Origin: Pseudoalteromonas sp. Scap06
GTDB taxonomy: Bacteria > Pseudomonadota > Gammaproteobacteria > Enterobacterales > Alteromonadaceae
Reading direction: 5' to 3'
Length of the DNA stretch: 64,000 bases
Assembly (NCBI RefSeq): GCF_013394165.1
Contig: NZ_CP041330.1
Span: forward strand, 2,162,501-2,226,500
Shown here: one piece after another, positions 9,942 through 17,581 of the stretch
How the letters are laid out: every line of letters begins with the position of its first letter
Numbering within the stretch: position 1 is the stretch's first letter
Position numbers and translations under genes: made by a program
The notes under the pieces: model-generated
Databases searched by the model: none
The model's input: the letters and a program-made list of their open reading frames with translations, nothing else
What the model was told of the DNA's origin: nothing

Positions 9942-9967
9942 AAAAGCGCCTTTTGGCGCTTTTTTTG
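9942..9967 (+). terminator. Intrinsic terminator after prs
   Basis: The stem AGCGCC/GGCGCT (9945-9950 with 9955-9960) around a TTTT loop is extended by an A/T stretch and followed by a run of T. This ends the lolB-ispE-prs unit before the rplY promoter region. Confidence 0.9.
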
Positions 9968-9976
9968 TAGGTGATG

Positions 9977-10005
9977 TTTATTTTATAAACCCGCAGTGGT
10001 ATGAT
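9977..10005 (+). promoter_or_regulatory. Candidate sigma70 promoter for rplY
   Basis: A good -10 hexamer TATGAT at 10000-10005 is preceded at 17 nt by a weak -35, TTTATT (9977-9982). A GC-rich stretch follows the -10. It lies just after the prs terminator and upstream of the leader hairpin, consistent with an independent rplY transcript starting near 10012. Confidence 0.45.
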
Positions 10006-10020
10006 AGCGCGCCTTTTGGC

Positions 10021-10046
10021 TAGGGACCTTGGTCGCAAAGGCCCTA
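10021..10046 (+). promoter_or_regulatory. Leader hairpin in the 5' UTR of rplY, possible L25 autoregulatory element
   Basis: TAGGG (10021-10025) pairs with CCCTA (10042-10046), and CCT (10027-10029) pairs with AGG (10039-10041). A single A (10026) is bulged and the loop is 9 nt. The hairpin sits in the short untranslated leader about 25 nt before the ATG. L25 leaders that the protein is thought to bind have been predicted in gammaproteobacteria. This structure is in the right place for such control, but I could not compare it with a covariance model. Confidence 0.5.
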
Positions 10047-10070
10047 ACACTTTTAATTATTGGAGACATC

Positions 10071-10685
10071 ATGTCTAACACAACTTATACTTATGACGCT
10101 GAACTTCGCGTAGAAACTGGTACTGGTGCGAGCCGCCGCCTACGTCGCGAAGACAAAGTGCCGGCAATCCTTTATGGAGCTGATAAAGAAGCTTTATCGC
10201 TTACTTTTGAACATAAAGATATGATCAAAGCACAAGAAGACGAAGGCTTTTACACTCACATCCTTACATTAAATGTAGGTGGCGAGAAAGTTGAAGCTAT
10301 CTTAAAAGATATCCAACGTCACCCTTTCAAGCCTAAGCTTACTCACCTTGATTTCCAACGTGTAGACGCAACTCACAAACTAGTAACTAAGGTTCCTTTA
10401 CACTTCATCGGTGAAGATAAAGTAACTAAGTTAGGTGCAACTGTTGTTCACCAGTTAACTGAAGTTGAGATTTCTTGTCTTCCTAAGTCACTTCCAGAAT
10501 TCATCGAAGTAGACGTATCTGATCTTGTAGCTGGTGATTCAATCCACCTTACAGATCTTGCGTTTCCTAAAGGTGTTCAATCTGTTGAGCTTGGTAAAGG
10601 CGAAGGCCACGATCAGTCTATCGTTACTATCAAAGCTAACAAAGCAGCTCCAACTGAAGACGACGCTTCAGACGCTGCAGAATAA
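10071..10685 (+). CDS. rplY: 50S ribosomal protein L25, long Ctc/TL5 form
   Basis: L25 binds 5S rRNA in the central protuberance. I start at ATG 10071 (MSNTTYTYDAELRVETG) because GGAG lies 5 nt upstream; an upstream in-frame start at 10029 would translate through the leader hairpin. The first ~95 residues are the 5S-binding L25 domain, with GASRRLRREDKVPAILYG. The remaining ~105 residues form the TL5/Ctc C-terminal beta domain (PLHFIGEDKVTKLGATVV), ending in an acidic tail. E. coli RplY is only 94 residues, so this is the two-domain form. pth follows 18 bases on. Confidence 0.95.
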   Translation: MSNTTYTYDAELRVETGTGASRRLRREDKVPAILYGADKEALSLTFEHKDMIKAQEDEGFYTHILTLNVGGEKVEAILKDIQRHPFKPKLTHLDFQRVDATHKLVTKVPLHFIGEDKVTKLGATVVHQLTEVEISCLPKSLPEFIEVDVSDLVAGDSIHLTDLAFPKGVQSVELGKGEGHDQSIVTIKANKAAPTEDDASDAAE

Positions 10686-10703
10686 TATTTAAGGTCTCGC
10701 ACC

Positions 10704-11288
10704 TTGAATTCTATTCAAATGCTTGTGGGCCTGGCTAATCCAGGCCCCGAATACGCAAATACACGCCACAACGCAGGTGCTTGGTTCATTCAAGAACTCG
10801 CTGCACGCTACAACTGCACGCTAAAACACGACCCTAAATATCACGGCCTTACTGGCAAAGTGATTATTCAAGGCAAAGAATTCAAATTACTGATCCCCAC
10901 CACTTACATGAACTTAAGTGGCAAAGCGGTGAGTAGTTTAGCCAATTTTTTTAAAATCCCAGTGGAAGACATACTTGTCGCCCATGATGAATTGGATTTA
11001 GACCCGGGCGTTGCCAAATTGAAAAAAGGCGGCGGACATGGCGGTCATAATGGCTTAAAAGACATTATTGCAAAAATGGCAAATCAAAAAGACTTTATGC
11101 GCTTACGCATAGGTGTTGGTCATCCAGGACATCGTGAAATGGTCACCGGTTGGGTGCTTGGAAAAGCAGCCAAGGAAGATCAGGAAAAAATGGATGCCGC
11201 GGTTGATGAAGCAGTTCGTTGTATGGAAATACTTGCTAAAGACGGTGTGTTAAAAGCACAAAACAGACTACATTCGTTTAAACCCTAG
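10704..11288 (+). CDS. pth: Peptidyl-tRNA hydrolase
   Basis: Pth cleaves the ester bond of peptidyl-tRNAs released prematurely from ribosomes. The TTG start at 10704 gives [14 protein letters not shown], which matches the N-terminal length of E. coli Pth better than the internal ATG at 10719. The catalytic histidine is in NTRHNAGAW (H22), with the conserved [21 protein letters not shown] and [12 protein letters not shown] segments. At 194 residues it is of normal size. It lies between rplY and ychF, a common arrangement. Confidence 0.97.
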   Translation: MNSIQMLVGLANPGPEYANTRHNAGAWFIQELAARYNCTLKHDPKYHGLTGKVIIQGKEFKLLIPTTYMNLSGKAVSSLANFFKIPVEDILVAHDELDLDPGVAKLKKGGGHGGHNGLKDIIAKMANQKDFMRLRIGVGHPGHREMVTGWVLGKAAKEDQEKMDAAVDEAVRCMEILAKDGVLKAQNRLHSFKP

Positions 11289-11343
11289 TTTTTAAGGGTA
11301 TACGTACACACGTTTTAAACGAATCTAAACAAGGTATCTTACT

Positions 11344-12435
11344 ATGGGTTTTAAATGTGGCATCGTTGGCTTGCCTAATGTTGGTAAATCAACACTTTTC
11401 AATGCATTGACTAAAGCGGGTATTGAAGCCGCTAACTTTCCTTTTTGTACCATTGAACCTAATACAGGTGTGGTACCGGTGCCAGATCCTCGCCTAGACG
11501 AACTTGCTAAAATTGTTAACCCACAACGTATTCTTACAACAAGTATGGAATTTGTGGATATTGCAGGTTTAGTTAAAGGTGCATCGAAAGGTGAAGGCCT
11601 AGGCAATCAGTTTTTAGCAAATATTCGTGAAACTGATGCGATTGGCCATGTAGTTCGCTGTTTTGAAGATGAAAACGTTATTCACGTAGCGGGGACTATT
11701 GACCCTGCGGACGACATTGACGTGATCAACACTGAGCTTGTACTTGCTGATATGGACAGTGCTGATAAAGCAATTTTCCGTAATGCAAAAAAAGCAAAAG
11801 GCGGTGATAAAGACGCAAAAGAGCAAAATGCAGTACTTGAAAAAGTAAAAGTGCATCTTGATGAAGGCTTAACTTTACGTTCTTTAGCACTAACAAAAGA
11901 AGAAAAAGCAGCAATTGCACCTATTAACTTCTTAACCATCAAGCCAACGATGTATATTGCAAACGTAGCAGAAGATGGATTTGAAAATAACCCACTACTT
12001 GATCGTGTGCGTGAAATAGCTGCCGCTGAAGATGCGGTTGTTGTACCAGTGTGTGCTGCCATCGAGTCTGAGCTTTCTGAGCTTGAAGATGAAGACAAGT
12101 TAGAGTTTATGGCTGACCTTGGTCTTGAAGAGCCAGGGCTTAACCTTGTTATTCGTGGCGGTTATGAATTATTGCACTTACAAACCTACTTTACTGCGGG
12201 TGTAAAAGAAGTGCGCGCATGGACTATCCCTGTGGGTGCAACAGCGCCACAAGCTGCAGGAAAAATCCATACCGACTTTGAACGTGGTTTTATCCGTGCA
12301 CAAACAATTGCTTTTGATGACTTTATTGCATGTAAAGGCGAAAGCGGTGCAAAAGAAGCAGGTAAAATGCGTCAAGAAGGTAAAGAATACATTGTTAAAG
12401 ATGGCGATGTAATGAACTTCTTGTTCAACGTATAA
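11344..12435 (+). CDS. ychF: Redox-regulated ribosome-binding ATPase YchF
   Basis: YchF is an Obg-family P-loop protein that hydrolyses ATP rather than GTP and binds ribosomes. The 363-residue sequence begins [22 protein letters not shown], with the P-loop at about residues 8-16. It has the Obg-type segment [21 protein letters not shown] and a C-terminal TGS domain ending [17 protein letters not shown]. It follows pth, as in E. coli. An intrinsic terminator closes the rplY-pth-ychF run. Confidence 0.98.
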   Translation: MGFKCGIVGLPNVGKSTLFNALTKAGIEAANFPFCTIEPNTGVVPVPDPRLDELAKIVNPQRILTTSMEFVDIAGLVKGASKGEGLGNQFLANIRETDAIGHVVRCFEDENVIHVAGTIDPADDIDVINTELVLADMDSADKAIFRNAKKAKGGDKDAKEQNAVLEKVKVHLDEGLTLRSLALTKEEKAAIAPINFLTIKPTMYIANVAEDGFENNPLLDRVREIAAAEDAVVVPVCAAIESELSELEDEDKLEFMADLGLEEPGLNLVIRGGYELLHLQTYFTAGVKEVRAWTIPVGATAPQAAGKIHTDFERGFIRAQTIAFDDFIACKGESGAKEAGKMRQEGKEYIVKDGDVMNFLFNV

Positions 12436-12472
12436 TTAAACACTGCACCACCTTGAGTGGCTAATTGTTTTG

Positions 12473-12498
12473 AAAGGCTCGTTTTTACGAGCCTTTTT
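12473..12498 (+). terminator. Intrinsic terminator after ychF
   Basis: A 10-bp stem, AAAGGCTCGT (12473-12482) with ACGAGCCTTT (12487-12496), has a TTTT loop and is followed by T residues. Confidence 0.93.
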
Positions 12499-12687
12499 AC
12501 TTTTCAGCCGAATAAAAACAATAATTAGCTACTTTTATCATAAGCTCAGAATTGTAAAACAAAGCTATAATTACAATGCCACGCTGATAAAGAGTGTTAA
12601 AAAAGCAACGTTTTAATTAAAAAGTAGCCGGTTAGCCTATTTTTCCTGCAAACAAACCAACTTAAGTGTTTTTTTGCAAAAAAGGTG
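12499..12687. other. AT-rich gap before the tRNA promoter
   Basis: Between the ychF terminator and the tRNA-operon promoter I see no open frame with a ribosome binding site, no hairpin of note and no repeat. Part may act as an A/T-rich upstream element for the tRNA promoter, which is speculation. Confidence 0.4.
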
Positions 12688-12716
12688 TTGACGAATTTGG
12701 GGCATATCAGCATAAT
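12688..12716 (+). promoter_or_regulatory. Sigma70 promoter of the tRNA operon
   Basis: TTGACG (12688-12693) and CATAAT (12711-12716) are separated by exactly 17 nt. A GC-rich discriminator (ACGCCCCGC) follows, of the kind typical of stringently controlled stable-RNA promoters. Transcription should start near 12723, about 33 nt before the first tRNA. Confidence 0.82.
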
Positions 12717-12755
12717 ACGCCCCGCACTCAGCGATGAAGTGCTAACAAAAAAGAT

Positions 12756-12832
12756 GGCTAAGTAGCTCAGCTGGTTAGAGCACATCACTCATAATGATGG
12801 GGTCACAGGTTCAAATCCCGTCTTAGCCACCA
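12756..12832 (+). tRNA. tRNA-Met (anticodon CAT), elongator, copy 1
   Basis: 77 nt including an encoded CCA. The anticodon stem is CATCA/TGATG with loop CTCATAA, giving CAT. The sequence closely follows the E. coli elongator tRNA-Met (GGCTA-GTAGCTCAG start, GGTCACAGGTTC T-arm), not the initiator. It is the first gene of the array. Confidence 0.95.
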
Positions 12833-12846
12833 TTTATTTTTTGTTG

Positions 12847-12895
12847 CTCAATGAAGAGTTTAAAATAACTACCATTTCTTTGATTAATTCAAAGT
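12847..12895 (+). repeat. Direct repeat in the tRNA spacer, copy 1
   Basis: The 49-nt spacer segment between tRNA-Met copy 1 and tRNA-Leu copy 1 recurs identically at 13223-13271, between tRNA-Met copy 2 and the tRNA-Leu relic. Repetition of spacer as well as tRNA shows block duplication rather than separate tRNA acquisitions. Confidence 0.9.
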
Positions 12896-12901
12896 AATAA
12901 T

Positions 12902-12986
<85 letters not shown>

Positions 12987-13025
12987 TATTCTTGATATGA
13001 ATTAAAACTATCAATTGTTTATTGT

Positions 13026-13100
13026 TGGGATATCGCCAAGCGGTAAGGCACCAGGTTTTGATCCTGGCATTCCCAGGTTCAAATCCTGGTATCCCAGCCA
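13026..13100 (+). tRNA. tRNA-Gln (anticodon TTG), copy 1
   Basis: 75 nt with encoded CCA. The acceptor TGGGATA and the D-arm GCCAAGCGGTAAGGC are those of bacterial tRNA-Gln. The anticodon arm CCAGG-TTTTGAT-CCTGG gives TTG. It resembles E. coli glnU/glnW. Confidence 0.95.
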
Positions 13101-13105
13101 ACAAT

Positions 13106-13182
13106 GGCTAAGTAGCTCAGCTGGTTAGAGCACATCACTCATAATGATGGGGTCACAGGTTCAAATCCCGTCTTAGCCACCA
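13106..13182 (+). tRNA. tRNA-Met (anticodon CAT), elongator, copy 2
   Basis: Identical over 77 nt to the first tRNA-Met. It begins 5 nt after the CCA of the preceding tRNA-Gln and starts the second unit of a duplicated Met-spacer-Leu block. Confidence 0.95.
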
Positions 13183-13222
13183 TTTCTTTTTTAGAAGTGG
13201 CTCTGCAAGAGTTAAATTGCAA

Positions 13223-13271
13223 CTCAATGAAGAGTTTAAAATAACTACCATTTCTTTGATTAATTCAAAGT
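13223..13271 (+). repeat. Direct repeat in the tRNA spacer, copy 2
   Basis: Identical to 12847-12895. It is followed four nucleotides later by the degenerate tRNA-Leu, in the place where the intact tRNA-Leu stands in the first unit. Confidence 0.9.
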
Positions 13272-13275
13272 GATA

Positions 13276-13350
13276 ATACAGGAGTTGCGGAATTGGCGGT
13301 TGTCTTGAATTAGACGCTGGATTTAGGTTCCAAAACAGTATTACCTGTAT
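13276..13350 (+). pseudogene. Degenerate tRNA-Leu relic
   Basis: It keeps the tRNA-Leu D-region core (GCGGAATTGG, then TAGACGC) and the anticodon arm (TGGATTTAGGTTCCA, TAG anticodon). About 14 nt are inserted after GCGGAATTGG, two bases are lost before the anticodon stem, and the variable arm, T-arm and CCA end are gone. The ends form a perfect 7-bp stem, ATACAGG (13276-13282) with CCTGTAT (13344-13350), which differs from the parental acceptor stem. It is unlikely to be charged. Whether it is a pure relic or a structured processing element cannot be told from sequence. Confidence 0.75.
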
Positions 13351-13357
13351 ACTCGAT

Positions 13358-13442
<85 letters not shown>

Positions 13443-13483
13443 TATTCTTTGATAAGAATTAAAATTATCAGCAATTTCTTAGT

Positions 13484-13558
13484 TGGGATATCGCCAAGCG
13501 GTAAGGCACCAGGTTTTGATCCTGGCATTCCCAGGTTCAAATCCTGGTATCCCAGCCA
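13484..13558 (+). tRNA. tRNA-Gln (anticodon TTG), copy 2
   Basis: Identical to the first tRNA-Gln over 75 nt including CCA. Confidence 0.95.
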
Positions 13559-13622
13559 ACTTCTTCTACCAAAGAACGTTGTATAAGAAAACTCTGTTAA
13601 GAGTCTAAATATAAACTTGTAT

Positions 13623-13707
<85 letters not shown>

Positions 13708-13746
13708 TGTTCTTAACTAGAACTAAAACTTATCCAAATTTAGAGT

Positions 13747-13821
13747 TGGGATATCGCCAAGCGGTAAGGCACCAGGTTTTGATCCTGGCATTCCCAGGTT
13801 CAAATCCTGGTATCCCAGCCA
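13747..13821 (+). tRNA. tRNA-Gln (anticodon TTG), copy 3
   Basis: Identical to the other tRNA-Gln copies over 75 nt including CCA. It is the last tRNA of the array; I see no clear intrinsic terminator directly after it. Confidence 0.95.
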
Positions 13822-14094
13822 ATTTGCACACATCTTTGATTACACCTCCACACTAGATTAAAAATAATTTATCATTACTTCTACTTTTATTATCCAATAC
13901 AACATTTTTAAGCAAAGAAATTGTCGACAGCAAAGCAAAAATCTCGCTAACTCCAAATAAAAAACTTTTAATGCTTAAAGAGCCTAACTTACCCGCTCAA
14001 AATGATTAATTATTATTACGTATTGATATTAGTCACTCAGATAAAAGCAATTAGACCCAATTTAGGTATTTATGTAAAACATGTTAATGAAAGG
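13822..14094. other. AT-rich gap after the tRNA array
   Basis: About 270 nt without a plausible frame, tRNA or strong hairpin. An intrinsic terminator for the tRNA operon is expected here but none is evident, so termination may be Rho-dependent or the transcript may be trimmed. Confidence 0.4.
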
Positions 14095-14122
14095 TTGACA
14101 GGTGTACCTTTTATGGTAATGT
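14095..14122 (+). promoter_or_regulatory. Candidate promoter of the small secreted protein
   Basis: A consensus -35 TTGACA (14095-14100) is followed after 16 nt by a poor -10, TAATGT (14117-14122). It is about 50 nt upstream of the start codon at 14172. The -10 assignment is uncertain. Confidence 0.4.
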
Positions 14123-14171
14123 TTGTTTTGCTCAAATAAAGAGCTATATAAACTTAATAAGGATAGTTATC

Positions 14172-14567
14172 ATGAAAAAAATATATTTAATCATTGCTTT
14201 GTTTTCGGGTCTTTTTTCAGCAAATGTACTTGCAAACTCAGTGTCGTGTTATGTAGACACAATGGCTTACGACAATTACTCACAAAACATGTGCTTTGGC
14301 GGTGAAAGTAACCCTAATTTTCACCCGAAAATAGCATTTAAGGTTAATACCTCTAAAGCTGTTTCTAATGTTGTTTGGGTTTTTGATGGTACATATGACC
14401 GTTCAGCCAGTTGTGATGGAACAACATGTATAGTTGACGTTTATAAAGTCGAAAGTTCAATGACAGCATGTGTTGATAAAATCTACTACACTGACTTTAC
14501 ATGGGAAGATGTTAATTGGTGCGCAAGCGCTGAATATATGTACTCTCGTTCAGGTATGTGGAACTAA
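14172..14567 (+). CDS. Small secreted Cys-rich protein of unknown function
   Basis: A 131-residue protein with a clear Sec signal peptide (MKKIYLIIALFSGLFSANVLA, cleavage after ALA or near ANS). The mature part is about 110 residues and contains six cysteines, probably three disulfides, with the pairs CDGTTC and CYVD...MCFGG. It is rich in Tyr, Trp, Asp and Ser. I do not recognise a family. The ATG follows AAGGATAG at 14158-14165. It is a single gene with its own candidate promoter and a downstream hairpin, between the tRNA array and ubiF. Such spots often carry lineage-specific genes. Periplasmic or extracellular location is likely; function is unknown. Confidence 0.75.
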   Translation: MKKIYLIIALFSGLFSANVLANSVSCYVDTMAYDNYSQNMCFGGESNPNFHPKIAFKVNTSKAVSNVVWVFDGTYDRSASCDGTTCIVDVYKVESSMTACVDKIYYTDFTWEDVNWCASAEYMYSRSGMWN

Positions 14568-14581
14568 ATTTATCTCCGTTT

Positions 14582-14612
14582 ACAAGTGCCACATAAGCGG
14601 CACTTGTTATTA
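14582..14612 (+). terminator. Hairpin terminator after the small secreted protein
   Basis: ACAAGTGCC (14582-14590) pairs with GGCACTTGT (14599-14607) around an 8-nt loop, and is followed by TATTATT. It lies between convergent genes and may also affect ubiF transcripts. Confidence 0.7.
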
Positions 14613-14642
14613 TTATAAGAATCTAGATTTATGTAAGCGAAT

Positions 14643-15824
14643 TTAATCTAACTTGCCACTAATCGCGTATTTCAGCACCCAATTTTTTACCTTCCCTGTA
14701 TTATTAGCTAACTTTAAAAATGTGCTGCGCGCCCATTTTAATGGGGCTATTTGATTTGAGAAACCAAAGTAGCAAGCATCCATCATACTCATCATTAACA
14801 AATTAGCGTTACGACGACTACGCTCGTATTCTTTGAGCATTAGCGGGCACCCTACATCATCAGCTGTACGCAACACTTCAGCTAAAGCAGCTACATCTTG
14901 AAAGCCTAAATTAACACCCTGTCCTGCCAGAGGATTAATGGTGTGCGCCGCATCACCCACTAAAACGAGTCTGCCTTGTGAATAATTATTGGCATGCTGC
15001 CTTGCCAAAGGAAATATAGCATGGCTTTGTACTTCAAAATCACCTGCAAGCTTTGGAAACTTTTCAATAATATGAGCCTTTAATTCGCTAGGTTGTAGGG
15101 CTTTAAATGCTTTGAGGGTTTTTGCATCGTCATACCAAATTAAATTTGCATAAGGTGCTTTCATAGGTAAAAACGCAACAGGCCCTGTAGGTGTAAACTG
15201 CTGCCATGTTTTAACTTGTTGCGGAGCATCGAGCTTTATTAGCACGCCCATACAATGCTGCTGATATTGCCAACCAGTTATACCAATATTGGCTTTGCTA
15301 CGTAATTGTGATTGCCCACCATCCGCTGCAATGACTAAATCAGCAGTATAGCTTTGTTCGTTGTAGTGCAAGCTAATGCTATCAGGGTTTTGCTCTATTG
15401 CTGTTAAAGCCGACAAAGGATTAATCATTTCAATATTATGTTGCTCAAATTGCTGCCATAAACTGGCTTGAATTAGCTTATTCTCAATTAAATGACCTAA
15501 ATGGGTGGTGTTAATAGCATGACAATCAAATAATAAATGATCGTTACCTCGTTCAAAGGTCTCTAATTGTTCATAGGGAGCCAATCTATTTGCTCTCAGT
15601 AATGGCATCGCACCGAGCTGATCAAGCAGTTTTTCCGAAAAGCGATTAATAGCCGAAACGCGTATATCAACGTCATCACTGTTAAGTACCTGTGGTGCAT
15701 CTATTGGATGTTTTTCAATAACACGTACGACTTTGCCTTGTTGCGCTAATTTAATAGCCATAGCGGCACCAACCATGCCGCCCCCTACTACAATTACATT
15801 ATTTTTAGCCATGTTTTTCATCAT
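14643..15824 (-). CDS. ubiF: 3-demethoxyubiquinol 3-hydroxylase (FAD monooxygenase) UbiF
   Basis: UbiF hydroxylates the benzoquinol ring in ubiquinone synthesis. The 393-residue flavoprotein begins with the FAD-binding Rossmann motif VVGGGMVGAAMAIKLA. It carries the UbiH/F/I-family signature DVRVSAIN-like DIRVSAINRFSEKLL near residue 55, and the second FAD motif VGDAAHTINPLAGQGVNLGFQD near residue 290. Comparison with remembered E. coli UbiF is good across the length, including WQQFTPTGPVAFLP and a C-terminal ALKYA-like VLKYAISG. The neighbourhood (tRNA array, miaB) is also that of E. coli ubiF. It diverges from miaB; another UbiH-family paralogue cannot be fully excluded. Confidence 0.88.
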   Translation of the reverse strand: MMKNMAKNNVIVVGGGMVGAAMAIKLAQQGKVVRVIEKHPIDAPQVLNSDDVDIRVSAINRFSEKLLDQLGAMPLLRANRLAPYEQLETFERGNDHLLFDCHAINTTHLGHLIENKLIQASLWQQFEQHNIEMINPLSALTAIEQNPDSISLHYNEQSYTADLVIAADGGQSQLRSKANIGITGWQYQQHCMGVLIKLDAPQQVKTWQQFTPTGPVAFLPMKAPYANLIWYDDAKTLKAFKALQPSELKAHIIEKFPKLAGDFEVQSHAIFPLARQHANNYSQGRLVLVGDAAHTINPLAGQGVNLGFQDVAALAEVLRTADDVGCPLMLKEYERSRRNANLLMMSMMDACYFGFSNQIAPLKWARSTFLKLANNTGKVKNWVLKYAISGKLD

Positions 15825-15949
15825 TTTAATTCTGACTTAACTCTGCTTAGATTGTATCGTAATTAGTTTGCTCAGTGTGAGCGCTTCGCTTAATTCTATT
15901 ATTAAACCCATACTATATTGATTTCAGATCACAAACATGAAATCTATAC

Positions 15950-15978
15950 TTGGTTTTGAGCGTGTATCCAGCTAAAAT
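15950..15978 (+). promoter_or_regulatory. Candidate sigma70 promoter of miaB operon
   Basis: TTGGTT (15950-15955) and TAAAAT (15973-15978) are spaced by 17 nt. They lie about 100 nt before the miaB start in the ubiF/miaB divergent region. Confidence 0.5.
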
Positions 15979-16081
15979 ACGCGTCCTTTAAGTCGAGCGA
16001 AATTTTAATAATTCCGCCACTTATACCTGTTTCTAGCACATATTTGTGCCACTATCGAATTGAACACGAGGCTATATTTCA

Positions 16082-17527
16082 ATGAGCAAAAAGCTGCATA
16101 TTAAAACCTGGGGTTGTCAGATGAACGAATACGACTCTCAGAAAATGGCTGATCTTCTAGATGCTACCAACGGCTATCAGCTAACTGAAGAAGCTGCTGA
16201 TGCTGATGTTATCTTACTTAATACCTGTTCAATTCGTGAAAAAGCGCAAGAAAAAGTATTTCACCAACTAGGTCGTTGGAAGTTATTAAAAGATGACAAA
16301 CCAGACCTTATTATTGGTGTAGGCGGCTGTGTTGCATCACAAGAAGGTGATTCAATTCGCCAACGTGCTCCGTTTGTAGATGTTATTTTTGGTCCACAAA
16401 CTTTGCACCGTTTACCTGAGATGATTAAACAAGTACAAGGCGATAAAGGTTCATCTGTAGTTGATATTTCATTCCCTGAGATTGAAAAATTTGACCGCTT
16501 ACCTGAGCCTAAAGCGGAAGGTCCTTCTGCGTTTGTATCAATTATGGAAGGTTGTTCTAAATACTGTACTTTCTGTGTTGTGCCTTACACCCGTGGTGAA
16601 GAAGTAAGCCGCCCTGTTGATGATGTATTATTAGAAGTTGCACAGTTAGCCGAGCAAGGCGTACGTGAAGTTAACCTATTAGGTCAAAACGTAAATGCGT
16701 ACCGTGGTGATACACACGATGGTGAAATTTGCTATTTCTCAGATCTAATTCGTTTAGTGGCTGCAATTGACGGGATTGACCGTATTCGTTACACCACCTC
16801 ACACCCTGTAGAGTTTACACCAGACATTATTGATGCGTATGCTGATGTGCCTGAGCTGGTTGATCACTTACACCTTCCAGTACAAAGTGGTTCAGACCGT
16901 GTTTTAAATTTAATGAAACGCGGCCATACTGCTCTTGAGTACAAATCAACAATTCGTAAGCTACGTAAAATTCGCCCTAACCTAAGCATGTCGTCAGATT
17001 TCATCATAGGTTTCCCAGGTGAAAGCAAGGCCGATTTTGAAGCCACCATGAACCTTATCAACGATATTGGTTTTGATATGAGCTTTAGCTTTATTTACAG
17101 CGCACGCCCAGGTACACCAGCAGCCGATTTGCCAGATGACGTAACCGAGCAAGAGAAAAAAGAGCGCCTGTACTTATTGCAAAACCGTATTACGCAAATG
17201 GCACAGCAAATTAGCCGCCAAATGTTTGATACTGAGCAACGTATTTTAGTTGAAGGTCCTTCTAAGAAGAACCCGATGGAACTACGTGGCCGAACTGAAA
17301 ATAACCGTGTAGTTAACTTTGTTGGCCCACACACAGTGATCGGTCAGTTTGTTGATGTACGTATTACCGAGGCGTTACCAAACTCTTTACGTGGCGATTT
17401 AATTCGTACAGAATCAGAAATGAACTTACGCCGCGAAATTGCGCCTTCTGCTATTTTAACCAAAGCAGCGAGTGAGCAAAAAACCGAGACAGCTAACGAA
17501 ATTGGCGTTGCTACTTTCGTACCTTAG
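16082..17527 (+). CDS. miaB: tRNA-2-methylthio-N6-dimethylallyladenosine synthase MiaB
   Basis: MiaB is a radical-SAM methylthiotransferase that adds a methylthio group to i6A37 in tRNAs reading UNN codons. The N-terminal UPF0004 domain supplies cluster ligands C12, C49 and C83. The radical-SAM motif CxxxCxxC is at C158, C162 and C165 ([16 protein letters not shown]). A TRAM domain follows from about residue 375. At 481 residues it is typical. It starts the conserved miaB-ybeZ-ybeY-corC-lnt run. The Leu(TAG) and Gln(TTG) tRNAs nearby are not i6A37 substrates, so the proximity is positional only. Confidence 0.97.
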   Translation: MSKKLHIKTWGCQMNEYDSQKMADLLDATNGYQLTEEAADADVILLNTCSIREKAQEKVFHQLGRWKLLKDDKPDLIIGVGGCVASQEGDSIRQRAPFVDVIFGPQTLHRLPEMIKQVQGDKGSSVVDISFPEIEKFDRLPEPKAEGPSAFVSIMEGCSKYCTFCVVPYTRGEEVSRPVDDVLLEVAQLAEQGVREVNLLGQNVNAYRGDTHDGEICYFSDLIRLVAAIDGIDRIRYTTSHPVEFTPDIIDAYADVPELVDHLHLPVQSGSDRVLNLMKRGHTALEYKSTIRKLRKIRPNLSMSSDFIIGFPGESKADFEATMNLINDIGFDMSFSFIYSARPGTPAADLPDDVTEQEKKERLYLLQNRITQMAQQISRQMFDTEQRILVEGPSKKNPMELRGRTENNRVVNFVGPHTVIGQFVDVRITEALPNSLRGDLIRTESEMNLRREIAPSAILTKAASEQKTETANEIGVATFVP

Positions 17528-17541
17528 TTGCAAAAATTCAT

Positions 17542-17563
17542 TGCGCCAGTTAACTCTGGCGCA
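17542..17563 (+). other. Hairpin between miaB and ybeZ
   Basis: TGCGCCAG (17542-17549) and CTGGCGCA (17556-17563) form a perfect 8-bp stem with a 6-nt loop. No T tract follows; the ybeZ ribosome binding site AGGAAG comes 7 nt later. It may be a processing, stabilising or attenuating element within the operon rather than a full terminator. Confidence 0.55.
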
Positions 17564-17581
17564 CTGTAATAGGAAGTAATT

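Noticed and set aside
11614..12098. Antisense frames of 64-138 residues inside ychF
   Set aside because: Low-complexity Ser/Leu-rich shadows of a highly conserved sense gene.
14123..14305. 60-residue frame overlapping the small secreted protein
   Set aside because: It runs in another frame through the signal peptide of the better-supported gene and has no ribosome binding site.
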